This document shows positions 32,355 through 41,095 of a stretch of DNA of 64,000 nucleotides, piece by piece (within the stretch, counting starts at the first letter, position 1; each line of letters begins with the position of its first letter). The translations under genes and the position numbers were made by a program. Source of the stretch: Natronospira bacteriovora (lineage in GTDB: Bacteria; Pseudomonadota; Gammaproteobacteria; Natronospirales; Natronospiraceae); NCBI RefSeq assembly GCF_030848495.1, contig NZ_JAVDDT010000002.1, forward strand, positions 310,001 through 374,000, given 5' to 3'. The notes under the pieces were generated by a model. It was not told the origin of the DNA and searched no databases. It worked only from the letters and a program-made list of their open reading frames with translations.

Positions 32355-35153
32355 TTGTGCCTGCAGCCGTCGTGATTCGGGCAGAATCGCCCGGCCCTGC
32401 CGGGTCAGTCGCAGGGCAGCCGCTTCATCGCCTTCGTCGAGTTTTTCGTTGATGGCATTCAGATAGAGTTCCTCGATTTGCTCGCGCAGGCCGGGCAGCC
32501 AGTTCCTGCCAGGGCGCATCCATCCCATCATGTCTCGCCAGGCAATGATCAGTTCGCCGCCCCAGACCGGCGTCATCCGCGGATGCTCGATCAGGTATTC
32601 AACCCGTCCTCGACGTTCGTCGAGCCCCTGTCGTTCCGTCCTGAGGGATTCCGGCCGGTAGTCGTCGGCCAGCTGGGCGCGAGTCAGTTGCAGTCTCAGC
32701 GCTTCCAGCTGCCGGGTGGGCAGCAGCGGCGCCATTTCACGCAGCAGCTCATTGGCAGCCGCCCAGCGCCCATCGTCCGCGCGGCGATTGACGCCATCGA
32801 CGATGATTTCGGCCACCGAAGCCTGGTGCTCGTCCAGCAGTTCATGGCCGCCGGTCATGCGGAGCAGGGCGCGCCAGTCTTCTTCAATGAGGCGAACATC
32901 CGCCAGGGAGTTCACGGGCAAGCGTTCCGCCAGTGGCGGTGCCAGGCGTTCGGCGGCCAGAGACGCCGCCTGATTCTCTGCCCTTGTCAGGGCATCATTG
33001 ATGAGTCCGTGGATGGGGTCATCGTCCGGGAACAGTTCATCAGCCGCCGCCTGCAAGCCATCGGCGCGGTCGGGATCAGCCTCGGCGGCGGCCTGTTCCA
33101 CGGCATTCCGGTAGTAGGGTCGCAGAGATTCGAGGTTGGCCAGCTCATGGCGGGGTTCGATTCGTTCCAGATCCCTGAACAGGGCGATGACGTCTGGAAT
33201 GGCCTGTCCGCGTTCGAGTTCACCGGCCTCGAGCCGCCCGCGCAATTGCCCGGACAGATCCGCCACCATGCGTTCACGCGCCTGTTCAACCCGAGCGTCC
33301 AGTTCCCGTAGCCGCGGATGGGCGGGGTACCATCGAAGGGCTTCCATCAACAGGCTTTCCGCTTCCAGGGGGTCGCCATCCTCAAGGGCGTATTCCACAT
33401 GCCGTGCGTACTGGGCCGGCAGTTCTCCGCTAAGCGATTCCAGCACCCACTCGCGCTCATCCGGGGCCAGATTGCGGATACTGCCCCGGATGCCGGGCCA
33501 GCCGGCATCCCGCAGTTCCGTCAGTGTTAGCTGTCGCTCGCGATTCTCAAGGAAGGTCTGGGTGGGAATCCAGGCGGCGGCAATGATGGCCAGCACAGCC
33601 CCTGCCACGGCATAGGGCATCTTTGATGTCTTGCCCCGCCGGGTTTCCAATGCGGTCAGAAATGCTTCCACGGCATCCGGGCGGTCACCCCTGTGGACTT
33701 CCAGGGCCTGGCGAAGAATCTGGTTCTGATGCCGGGTCAGTGAGCGAACGCGTGGTACGGCGAGATCATTCTCCATCCGCCGAAGGCCCGATTTGCCATT
33801 GAATGGGTGGCCGCCGGTCAGGAGAGCGGCGGCGATGCAGCCCAGAGCATAGATGTCGTCGGCCGGTTCAGGGGGTGAGCCTTCCATGATCTCCAGGCTG
33901 AGGTAGGCCTCGATCGGATCCATTTGTTCCAGTTCGGTGGAGCCGGCCTGACTGGCCGTGATCTTGTTGCCGTACAAGGCCGTGCGCAGGCCGAAATCGG
34001 CAATCCGAACATTGTCCTTGTCGTCGATGAAGATGCTGGAGGGCTTGAGATCGCCATGAGGGATGCGGCGTTCATGGGCTACAGCCAGCGCCTCGCCGAT
34101 CCGGCGGACGATCTTCAGCGCACGGTCGGCCGGCAGCCCCTTGACGCATTCCCGGCGAATGAAGCGTGCCAGTGTGCTGCCCACGGGCAATTTGGTGACG
34201 ATCCAGGCCTGGTCGATATCCCGGTGAAGGGCAACGGGTGTGAGAATGCCGGGATGCCTGAGGCGCGCGACGCGCTTGACCACGGCTTCAACCCGCTTGG
34301 TAATGGCTTCCTGGCGGGCGAGGGCCGATGGGAGCACGCGGACGCCACAGAGCTGTGCCTCCGGGTTGGCTTCATCCTGTTCGTGATCCCGGGCCCGGTA
34401 AACCGTGCCGTAGGGGTCCTGGCTGATTCGGGTAAGGAGTTCAAAACGACCACCCAGCAAGGCGCCGATGATGGTCGTGGTGGTTACGGCCCGTTCGCTG
34501 AGGGTCTCGCCATAGTTCTCGCTGCTGCTGGGAATGGAGCCTCGAGTCTCCATGACCACTTCATGGTCGTCCGGCGCGTCATCGGCATCGGCCGTGGGTA
34601 CACGATCATCGGCTTCCGGCGGGTTGTCGTCACGATCCTGTCCCGCCGGTGTCAGATGTTCCTGGATGGCTTTTTCGCCGGCCGAGGTCGGGCGAATCGG
34701 GGGGAGGGTATCGTCGTCGGTGCTGGGTTCATCGATTTCGGTGGCCTGTTCCGCCGCGTGTTCGAGCGTCTCGTGGCCGGTCTCATCGTCCTCGCCCTCG
34801 CCCGTGTCGTCCGCCTCCAGTGGAGGGCCGTCCGTGATGTCAGTGCCGGTTTCCGGTTTCTCGGGCTCGTCCACCGGCTCCAGGCTGAGTTCAAACATGT
34901 CATCGCCGCTGGATTCACCGGCGGGCTCATCCACGCTGGCCTGGCTGGTCTGTTCATCCAGCAGCTTGCGAATGGCACGTGCCTGAGGAGAGGGCAGGCC
35001 GGCTTGCTGGGACTGGTCAACCCGGTCATAGAGCCGAGCGACATCACCATCTCCGCCATCCTCGGCCAGACGCTGGCGTATGGCCGTCAGCGCATCATCA
35101 AGACCGAGTGTTTCCTTGCGCAGGTCTTCCAGGATGTCATCAATTACGATCAC
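32340..35153 (-). CDS. Membrane-anchored Ser/Thr kinase-like protein with degenerate ATP site
   Basis: A protein of about 937 residues. Numbering below counts from a GTG at 35171; the start chosen here is the GTG at 35153 (GGGGA upstream). Residues ~85-230 are acidic and low-complexity. The kinase-like domain spans ~240-510: the glycine loop is degenerate (ISQDPYGTV), the VAIK lysine is arginine (GVRVLP, Arg278), the catalytic loop is HGDLKPSS (Asp374) and DFG is intact (392-394). A membrane segment at ~519-540 is followed by a ~400-residue helical, presumably periplasmic region. Loss of the lysine suggests a pseudokinase or atypical kinase. A promoter-like TTGGGT-N16-TAATAT lies upstream. 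Confidence 0.85.
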   Translation of the reverse strand: MIVIDDILEDLRKETLGLDDALTAIRQRLAEDGGDGDVARLYDRVDQSQQAGLPSPQARAIRKLLDEQTSQASVDEPAGESSGDDMFELSLEPVDEPEKPETGTDITDGPPLEADDTGEGEDDETGHETLEHAAEQATEIDEPSTDDDTLPPIRPTSAGEKAIQEHLTPAGQDRDDNPPEADDRVPTADADDAPDDHEVVMETRGSIPSSSENYGETLSERAVTTTTIIGALLGGRFELLTRISQDPYGTVYRARDHEQDEANPEAQLCGVRVLPSALARQEAITKRVEAVVKRVARLRHPGILTPVALHRDIDQAWIVTKLPVGSTLARFIRRECVKGLPADRALKIVRRIGEALAVAHERRIPHGDLKPSSIFIDDKDNVRIADFGLRTALYGNKITASQAGSTELEQMDPIEAYLSLEIMEGSPPEPADDIYALGCIAAALLTGGHPFNGKSGLRRMENDLAVPRVRSLTRHQNQILRQALEVHRGDRPDAVEAFLTALETRRGKTSKMPYAVAGAVLAIIAAAWIPTQTFLENRERQLTLTELRDAGWPGIRGSIRNLAPDEREWVLESLSGELPAQYARHVEYALEDGDPLEAESLLMEALRWYPAHPRLRELDARVEQARERMVADLSGQLRGRLEAGELERGQAIPDVIALFRDLERIEPRHELANLESLRPYYRNAVEQAAAEADPDRADGLQAAADELFPDDDPIHGLINDALTRAENQAASLAAERLAPPLAERLPVNSLADVRLIEEDWRALLRMTGGHELLDEHQASVAEIIVDGVNRRADDGRWAAANELLREMAPLLPTRQLEALRLQLTRAQLADDYRPESLRTERQGLDERRGRVEYLIEHPRMTPVWGGELIIAWRDMMGWMRPGRNWLPGLREQIEELYLNAINEKLDEGDEAAALRLTRQGRAILPESRRLQAQAAGE

Positions 35154-35192
35154 GGCGTTCCCCGTCAGCACGATGGATGTGGCTTTTCTGTC

Positions 35193-35220
35193 ATATTACA
35201 CCGTTGCGTACAAGACCCAA
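35193..35220 (-). promoter_or_regulatory. Candidate promoter of the kinase-like gene
   Basis: On the minus strand TTGGGT (35220..35215) and TAATAT (35198..35193) with a 16-base spacer, about 40 bases before the start codon, in the gap to the divergent SLC13 gene. Confidence 0.4.
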
Positions 35221-35287
35221 CGTCCTGATCATGCTTCAGAGGTTCCTCAAGCGTGATCCGCTGAGCGGAAAGTGAGGCCCCGGTGTC

Positions 35288-36712
35288 ATGAGCCAACACG
35301 GCGTGTACTACCTCAGCTTGCTACTGGGACCCCTGCTGTTCCTGTCCACGGTGGTATTGCCTGCCCCGGCGGGCATTGCGGGCGAGGCCTGGCTGGTCTG
35401 CGGACTGGCCGCCTGGATGATGGCCTGGTGGATTACCGAGGTGGTGCCCCTGGCGGTCACGGCCCTGTTGCCGGTCATTGTGTTGCCACTGGCCGGCATT
35501 GTCGGCCTGGCGGAGGCCACCGCCCCCTATGCCAATCCGGTCATCTTTCTCTTCCTTGGCGGCTTTCTGCTGGCATTGGGGATTCAGTCCAGCGGTCTGC
35601 ACCGACGCCTTGCCTTTCTCATTGTCGGCCTGGGGGGCGATCGTCTGGATCACCTCGTTGCCATGATCATGCTGGCCACCGCCGTGCTCAGCATGTGGAT
35701 CAGCAACACGGCCGCCGCCGCCATTTTGCTGCCGGTCGCGCTCTCCGTACTGGCGCTGGCGGGGCAGCACGGCACGGTTCGCCAGGATGTGCTGGCGCCG
35801 GCACTGCTGATCGGCGTGGCCTTCGCCGCCAATATCGGGGGCATGGCCACACTGATCGGCACACCCCCCAATGCCATCATGGTCGCCTGGCTGGCGGAAC
35901 AGCATGACATCCGTCTCAGTTTTGTCGGCTGGATGGTGTTTGCCCTGCCACTCAGCCTGAGCCTGCTGCTCATTGCCTGGTATCTGCTGGTGCGGTGGAG
36001 TTACCCCCTCGGGCGGGGCACGGTGCCGGGCCTGGCGGACGGTTTTCGTCAGCACCGGGCCGAGCTGGGTGACTGGACACCCTGTGAACGGCGTGTCGCC
36101 GTGGTCTTCCTGCTGGCCGTGCTGGCCTGGGTGCTGCGGCCCCTGTCCGAAGACTGGCTGCCGGCCCTGGATGACCCGATGATTGCCCTGATTGCCGGTG
36201 GCCTGCTGTTCCTGGTGCGCGGCAGCCAGCCCGGTCAGGCCGTGCTGGACTGGGAGGCTACGCGGCAATTGCCCTGGGGTGTTCTGATCCTGATCGGCGG
36301 TGGCTTGAGTCTGGGTGCGGCGGTGCAGGGCAGTGGTCTTGCCGAGTTCATTGCCGAGCTCCTGCGAGCCACCACCGATTACCCGCTGGCACTGCTGGTC
36401 CTGGTGGTGGCTACCGTGACCATGCTCATCAGCCATGTCACCTCCAACACCGCAGCGGCGGCCACACTCATCCCCGTGGCCACTGCCATTGCCCTGAACG
36501 CCGGCATTGATCCCCTGTATCTCGCCATGCCCGTGGCCCTGGCCGCCTCCTGCGCCTTCATGCTGCCCACGGCCACGCCCCCCAATGCCATCGTCTTCGC
36601 CAGCAACCGCCTCCGGGTGACCCAGCTCATCCGCGCCGGCAGCCTGCTCAGCATCGCCGCCATCGGCGTGCTCGCCCTGTTCGCCACCTTGCTCGCACTC
36701 TGGATTCAATGA
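35288..36712 (+). CDS. SLC13/DASS-family sodium-coupled anion (dicarboxylate/sulfate) symporter
   Basis: A 474-residue inner-membrane transporter with about 11 to 12 hydrophobic segments. The two Ser-Asn-Thr motifs that form the cation and carboxylate site of DASS transporters are both present: WISNTAAAAILLP (near residue 139) and VTSNTAAAATLIP (near residue 386). Each is in a repeat half, also marked by IGTPPNAI and ATPPNAIVF. Related proteins import succinate, malate, citrate or sulfate with sodium; the substrate cannot be told from sequence. The ATG at 35288 is supported by the N-terminal helix. A palindromic terminator for the convergent ssrA follows. Confidence 0.9.
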   Translation: MSQHGVYYLSLLLGPLLFLSTVVLPAPAGIAGEAWLVCGLAAWMMAWWITEVVPLAVTALLPVIVLPLAGIVGLAEATAPYANPVIFLFLGGFLLALGIQSSGLHRRLAFLIVGLGGDRLDHLVAMIMLATAVLSMWISNTAAAAILLPVALSVLALAGQHGTVRQDVLAPALLIGVAFAANIGGMATLIGTPPNAIMVAWLAEQHDIRLSFVGWMVFALPLSLSLLLIAWYLLVRWSYPLGRGTVPGLADGFRQHRAELGDWTPCERRVAVVFLLAVLAWVLRPLSEDWLPALDDPMIALIAGGLLFLVRGSQPGQAVLDWEATRQLPWGVLILIGGGLSLGAAVQGSGLAEFIAELLRATTDYPLALLVLVVATVTMLISHVTSNTAAAATLIPVATAIALNAGIDPLYLAMPVALAASCAFMLPTATPPNAIVFASNRLRVTQLIRAGSLLSIAAIGVLALFATLLALWIQ

Positions 36713-36735
36713 AGGAAGGTCGTGGAGGGGCTGAA

Positions 36736-36775
36736 AACAAAAAAGCCCGCTTCTGATCAGAAGCGGGCTTTTCGG
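36736..36775. terminator. Bidirectional terminator of ssrA and the SLC13 gene
   Basis: A fully palindromic stretch (36741-36772) forms a 13-base GC-rich stem with flanking A/T-runs. On the minus strand it is followed by six T residues for ssrA. Confidence 0.92.
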
Positions 36776-36781
36776 GGAAGC

Positions 36782-37154
36782 TGGTGGAGGCGGGGGGAAT
36801 CGAACCCCCGTCCGCAGGCACTCCGCCCTTGGCTCTACATGCTTATCCTGACTTTGAGTTTCACCGTCTGCTTCCCGTCAGGCAGGGAACACATCCGGCT
36901 AGTCCGGTAAGGTTTTAACGGATCAGGGCCGAACGCCCATCACCGCGAGCCCATGTAGGGTGACTCCTCAAGCCCGAAGGCTTTTCCGGGACCCATGGGC
37001 GAGTCCCGGTGAGAAGCTGGTAGCCGTTTTAGGCCGCCAGAGCGTAGTTGTCGTCGTTGGCAACTATCTTTAGGTCAGTCTGTTTTACGAGGTTGGACTG
37101 AACCTCGGCATGCACCTCAGGTTTTGCCACCTGCGTCGAAGCCAGGTCGCCCCC
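36782..37154 (-). ncRNA. ssrA: tmRNA
   Basis: A 373-base transfer-messenger RNA that rescues stalled ribosomes. The 5' end (GGGGGCGACCTGGCTTCGAC) and the 3' end (GGTTCGATTCC...CGCCTCCACCA) form the tRNA-like acceptor and T arms with encoded CCA. The tag reading frame on the minus strand at 37061..37029 encodes ANDDNYALAA followed by TAA. It lies 72 bases downstream of smpB on the same strand, and the two products act together. Confidence 0.96.
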
Positions 37155-37226
37155 TTAAGTTATTCCATCCTATCACTGAAATGAGACAGTCAGCCAGAGG
37201 GAAGGTTCACGCGAGCGGCGAGGCGC

Positions 37227-37715
37227 TCACATGTTCTGGCTTTTCAGGATCCGGGCCTTTTGGCGCTGCCAGTCCTTTTTCTTCTCGTCGGCCCGTTTGT
37301 CCTGCTTTTTCTTGCCCTTGGCAACACCGATTTCCAGCTTGGCCCGGCCCCGTTTCCAGTACATGGCCAGGGGAATGAGGGTGTAACCACGCTGTTCGGT
37401 GAGACCGATCAGCTTGCTCAGCTCATGCTGATGCAGCAGGAGCTTGCGGGTTCGGCGGGGGTCGGGATTGACATGGGTGGAGGTACCGGGTGCCGGCGTG
37501 AAATTGGCACCGAGCAGCCAGGCTTCCCCATTGCGAAGGACGCAATAGGCTTCCTGCAGACTGGCTCGCCCCGCCCGCATGCTCTTGACCTCCCAGCCTT
37601 CCAGCACCATGCCCGCTTCCAGCCGGTCTTCGATGGTGTACTCGTGCCGGGCCTTGCGGTTGAGTGCGATTGTGCTGCTGGGCGTCTTGTCCTTGTTCTT
37701 CTTTTTTGCCGCCAT
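37227..37715 (-). CDS. smpB: SsrA-binding protein SmpB
   Basis: A 162-residue tmRNA-binding protein required for trans-translation. Marks include [51 protein letters not shown] and the basic tail with [20 protein letters not shown], which inserts in the mRNA path of the ribosome. The ATG at 37715 is the natural start. It lies directly upstream of ssrA on the same strand. The 255-base gap to the divergent NSS transporter gene presumably holds both promoters; no strong box was picked out. Confidence 0.97.
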   Translation of the reverse strand: MAAKKKNKDKTPSSTIALNRKARHEYTIEDRLEAGMVLEGWEVKSMRAGRASLQEAYCVLRNGEAWLLGANFTPAPGTSTHVNPDPRRTRKLLLHQHELSKLIGLTEQRGYTLIPLAMYWKRGRAKLEIGVAKGKKKQDKRADEKKKDWQRQKARILKSQNM

Positions 37716-37970
37716 TGCTGTCAGTTCGCATGCCTGAGTGGGGAGTGTCAGCCATCGCGCCCGGTCGATCGGGGGCGCCGATGCATTGCTTTCTTGGGGG
37801 CATTATACGGGTCAAGCAAGGCGCCTCCCAGCCGGGTGCTTGTGCCGAGAGCGATTTTGCACCAGAATTCCGGGCTTTGACTGTCGCGCCGAAGGCATGG
37901 AATTCGGCAGATTTTTGCGACATTTCTCCCTCGTCTTTAACATCGGCTCAGCACACTCAGGGAGTGCCTG

Positions 37971-39404
37971 ATGCAAAAACGCACGTCGCTTCATGGCTTC
38001 TGGTCCACCCGCCTGGCCTTCATCCTCGCTGCCGCCGGCTCCGCTGTGGGCCTGGGCAATATCTGGCGCTTTCCCTACATTGTCGGCGAGAACGGTGGTG
38101 GTGCTTTCGTGCTCGTCTATCTTATCTGTGTGCTGGCCATTGGTCTTCCCATCATGATGTCGGAAATCATGCTGGGGCGTCGTGGCCGGCGCAGCCCCAT
38201 CAACACCATGCGTCTTCTGTCCGAGGAAGAATCGGGCAGTCGCTACTGGCAGCTCGTGGGCTGGATGGGCGTTCTGGCCGGTTTTCTCATTCTTTCCTTC
38301 TATAGTGTGATCGCCGGGGCCTCGCTGCACTACACCAGTCTCTCGATCCAGGCCACCTTCAGCGGCATTGATGCGGGTGGCACGGGTGCGCTGTGGGATC
38401 GTTTCACGGGAAGCTGGCAGTGGATGCTTTTCTGGCACACCGTCTTCCTGGGGCTGACGGTCTTCGTGGTGGCTCGCGGTGTGCAGCGAGGGCTGGAGCA
38501 GCTGGTACGCTTCCTGATGCCCCTGCTGTTCGTGCTGCTGCTGGCCATGGTGGGTTATGGCATCTTCCAGGCGGATTTTGCCCAGGGCTTCAGTTATCTG
38601 TTCAAGCCTGATTTCAGTGAACTTTCGGCCAATGCCATTCTCATTGCCATTGGTCAGGCCTTCTTTACCCTCAGTCTCGGCATGGGTGCCATCATGGCCT
38701 ATGGGGCCTATCTGCCAGAGGATGTCTCGGTGGGTCGCACCGCCTTCAGCGTGGTTGCTGCGGATACCGTCGTGGCACTGCTGGCTGGTCTCGCCATTTT
38801 CCCGATTGTCTTCGCGTTCGGTGTGGGCGTGGACAGCGGGCCGGGGCTGGTTTTCCATTCCCTGCCGATCGCCTTTGGCCAGATGCCGGGCGGTATTTTC
38901 TTCGGCACGCTGTTCTTCGTGCTGCTGGTCTTTGCGGCATGGACGTCGTCCATCAGCCTCATGGAGCCGGCCGTCGCCTGGGTGGTGGAAAGCAAGGGTA
39001 TTTCCCGTAGCACGGCCACCATGGCCGTGGGCGGCATCATCTGGTTCATGGGGATTGGCACCGTACTGAGTTTCAACCTGTGGTCCGAAATCACCTTCCT
39101 GGCCGGAACGGTCTTCGACAACGTGGAGATGCTGGCTGACAACATCCTGTTGCCACTGGGAGGTTTCCTGATCGCGGTGTTCGCGGGCTGGGTGATGTCC
39201 CGGGCCTCGACTTCGGAAGAGCTGGGCATGGGTGCCGGCGTACGGTACAAGCTCTGGTTGTTCTTCATCCGTTTCGTGGCCCCGCTGGCCGTGGTGCTGG
39301 CTTTCCTGCACGCCCTGGGTGTTTTTGATCGCTCGGTGGAGGATCCGGAAGCCGTATCAGGGATGCCGGCTGAGACGCTGGTGGTGGCCGGGCTGAGAGG
39401 CTGA
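37971..39404 (+). CDS. Neurotransmitter:sodium symporter (NSS/SNF) family transporter
   Basis: A 477-residue protein with about 12 membrane segments, related to LeuT and MhsT. TM1 carries the sodium/substrate-site motif AAAGSAVGLGNIWRFPYIVGENGGGAF, the strongest signature of the family. Such transporters import amino acids using the sodium gradient, consistent with life in a salty or alkaline setting; the substrate is unknown. It is followed after seven bases by ratA, and the short gap suggests co-transcription. Confidence 0.92.
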   Translation: MQKRTSLHGFWSTRLAFILAAAGSAVGLGNIWRFPYIVGENGGGAFVLVYLICVLAIGLPIMMSEIMLGRRGRRSPINTMRLLSEEESGSRYWQLVGWMGVLAGFLILSFYSVIAGASLHYTSLSIQATFSGIDAGGTGALWDRFTGSWQWMLFWHTVFLGLTVFVVARGVQRGLEQLVRFLMPLLFVLLLAMVGYGIFQADFAQGFSYLFKPDFSELSANAILIAIGQAFFTLSLGMGAIMAYGAYLPEDVSVGRTAFSVVAADTVVALLAGLAIFPIVFAFGVGVDSGPGLVFHSLPIAFGQMPGGIFFGTLFFVLLVFAAWTSSISLMEPAVAWVVESKGISRSTATMAVGGIIWFMGIGTVLSFNLWSEITFLAGTVFDNVEMLADNILLPLGGFLIAVFAGWVMSRASTSEELGMGAGVRYKLWLFFIRFVAPLAVVLAFLHALGVFDRSVEDPEAVSGMPAETLVVAGLRG

Positions 39405-39411
39405 GTACGGC

Positions 39412-39849
39412 GTGCGTACCGTCAAGCGTGAGGCGCTGGTGCCGTTCTCTGCCCAGGCCATGTATGACCTGGTGAATGACATCGAATCCTATCCGCGCTT
39501 CCTGCCCTGGTGTCGGGAAGCGCGGGTACTGTCACGTGAGGAAACGGAGGTGACGGCCAGCCTGACCCTGGCCAAGGGGGGGCTGCGCAAATCGTTCACC
39601 ACGCGTAACACAATGGAGCCGGGGCGCCTGATTGACATCCAACTCGTGGATGGCCCTTTCCGGCACCTGGAAGGGGAGTGGCGTTTCGAGCCCCTGCGAG
39701 AGGATGCCAGCAAGGTCAAGCTGGACATGCGTTTCGACATCTCCCACAGCGTACTGGACGCCGTCCTCGGCCCCATCTTCTACCAGATCAGTAATTCCCT
39801 CGTGGATGCCTTCGTCCGGCGAGCCAATGATGTCCATGGCTCGGGCTGA
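39412..39849 (+). CDS. ratA: RatA-family START-domain protein (ubiquinone-binding/ribosome-associated)
   Basis: A 145-residue polyketide-cyclase/START-fold protein. The sequence RTVKREALVPFSAQAMYDLVNDIESYPRFLPWC is the signature of RatA/YfjG, homologous to mitochondrial Coq10. In E. coli RatA is reported to inhibit 70S assembly; the Coq10-like role is ubiquinone binding. Start is GTG at 39412. It is followed by rnfH (ratB), as is common in gammaproteobacteria near smpB. Confidence 0.92.
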   Translation: MRTVKREALVPFSAQAMYDLVNDIESYPRFLPWCREARVLSREETEVTASLTLAKGGLRKSFTTRNTMEPGRLIDIQLVDGPFRHLEGEWRFEPLREDASKVKLDMRFDISHSVLDAVLGPIFYQISNSLVDAFVRRANDVHGSG

Positions 39850-39868
39850 CGGCCAGGGGGGAGGCTCC

Positions 39869-40159
39869 ATGACCGTCGAGGTCGCCTTTGCCCGTCCGGA
39901 CCGTCAGGAAATACTCACCGTGGACGTTCCCTTCGAATCCACCATCGAGGCCGCCATCCATGCCTCGGGCATCCTGGAGCGGTTTCCCGAGATTGACCTG
40001 AAGGAGAATCGGGTGGGGGTGTTCGGCAAGCTGGCCAGGCTCGACACGTGCCTTTCACCCGGGGACCGAGTGGAAATCTATCGCCCGCTCAAAGCGGATC
40101 CCAGGGAAGCGCGCCGTCGCAAGGCCCGTCAGGGGCGAACCATGAGGAAGGGCGACTAG
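39869..40159 (+). CDS. rnfH: RnfH/RatB family protein
   Basis: A 96-residue beta-grasp protein of the RnfH family (TVEVAFARPDRQEILTVDVP at the start and RVEIYRPLKADPREARRRKA at the end). The function is unknown. The ATG at 39869 has a GGGGAGG site; an upstream ATG lies inside the ratA 3' end. It follows ratA by 19 bases in the typical ratA-ratB pair. Confidence 0.92.
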   Translation: MTVEVAFARPDRQEILTVDVPFESTIEAAIHASGILERFPEIDLKENRVGVFGKLARLDTCLSPGDRVEIYRPLKADPREARRRKARQGRTMRKGD

Positions 40160-40210
40160 CCGCGGCCGGAGACCCGTGTGCGCGGCTGTTGGCCCGGTAA
40201 GCTGCCGCGA

Positions 40211-40567
40211 TCAGCCGTCGCTGTTGCGACGCCCGCTGTCACCATTGCGACGCCCGTTGGGGTCGAAATCAATATGGCTGACCCGGCCCTGTTCGTCGAA
40301 CTGGATACTGAGGAAGCGATTCCGGTTGCGGTGTTCCCGCTGGCTGTCGAGGTAGTAGTGGTACAGCCAGCGATCGGCGTGAAAGGGTGCGTCCATCATC
40401 GGTGAGCCCAGCAGGAAGCGGACCTGCGATTGGGTCATGCCGACTTCTACCTGTTCGATGTCTTCGTCGTCCAGCAGATTGCCCTGGGGAATGTCCTGCC
40501 GATAGACGCAGGCGGACATCAGGGCGAACAGGGCGATGGTCAGTAGCTTGAGGGCTGTTTTGCGCAT
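40211..40567 (-). CDS. bamE: Outer-membrane assembly lipoprotein BamE
   Basis: A 118-residue lipoprotein of the BAM complex, which inserts barrels in the outer membrane. The lipobox is LMSAC with Cys20. The core QVEVGMTQSQVRFLLGSPMMDAPFHADRWLYHYY is typical of BamE/SmpA. The C-terminal tail is asparagine- and arginine-rich. The ATG at 40567 was preferred to a GTG four codons upstream. It is divergent from fur, an arrangement common in gammaproteobacteria. Confidence 0.95.
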   Translation of the reverse strand: MRKTALKLLTIALFALMSACVYRQDIPQGNLLDDEDIEQVEVGMTQSQVRFLLGSPMMDAPFHADRWLYHYYLDSQREHRNRNRFLSIQFDEQGRVSHIDFDPNGRRNGDSGRRNSDG

Positions 40568-40648
40568 AGCTTGCTTCACGACTTTCTAAAGCGGTGGAGG
40601 ATGCGTGATAATACGGTAATCCGACCCTTTGTGACTAGTGGAGGTTCA

Positions 40649-41077
40649 ATGGAAACTCAGGATCTGCGCAAGGCCGGTCTCAAGGTCACCGTTCCCCGGA
40701 TGAAGATCCTGGAAACGCTGGCCACCACCGAGAACCGCCATCTCAGCGCCGAGGACCTCTACAAGGTGCTGATCGAGGCGGGTGAGGATATTGGTCTGGC
40801 GACCGTCTATCGGGTGCTGACCCAGTTCGAGGAGGCCGGTCTGGTTACCCGCCACCATTTCGAGGGAGGCCAGTCCGTTTTCGAGCTGGACGAGGGGGAG
40901 CACCACGATCACCTGCTGTGTGCCAAGTGCGGCCGGGTGGAAGAGTTCGTGGACGAGGTCATCGAGGAGCGGCAGATCCATATTGCCGAGAGCCGCGGTT
41001 TTCGCATGACCGATCACTCGCTCTACATCTACGGTATCTGCCCGGATTGTCAGGGAAAGGCCGACGAGGAAAGCTGA
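40649..41077 (+). CDS. fur: Ferric uptake regulator Fur
   Basis: A 142-residue Fur repressor. The N-terminal winged helix (LKVTVPRMKILETLA and ATVYRVLTQFEEAGLV) is followed by the metal sites: EGGQSVFELDEGEHHDHLLCAKCG and the second CxxC in ICPDCQ. This set matches Fur rather than Zur or PerR. A GGAGG site five bases before the ATG at 40649 fixes the start. A GATAAT box (40607-40612) upstream may be the -10, inside an imperfect Fur-box-like stretch, so autoregulation is plausible. recN lies convergent downstream. Confidence 0.95.
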   Translation: METQDLRKAGLKVTVPRMKILETLATTENRHLSAEDLYKVLIEAGEDIGLATVYRVLTQFEEAGLVTRHHFEGGQSVFELDEGEHHDHLLCAKCGRVEEFVDEVIEERQIHIAESRGFRMTDHSLYIYGICPDCQGKADEES

Positions 41078-41095
41078 CGTCCGTCCGCTTTCGCT

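Noticed and set aside
35321-36709. 462-codon minus-strand open frame opposite the SLC13 gene
   Set aside because: Histidine-, glutamine- and glycine-rich composition is typical of a complementary-strand artefact; both SNT motifs confirm the sense gene.
36722-37378. Short open frames across the ssrA region
   Set aside because: The region is tmRNA with a recognisable tRNA-like domain and tag; the frames are accidental.
37812-39311. 499-codon minus-strand open frame opposite the NSS transporter
   Set aside because: Low-complexity His/Gln/Glu-rich antisense translation with no domain; the plus-strand transporter signature is clear.
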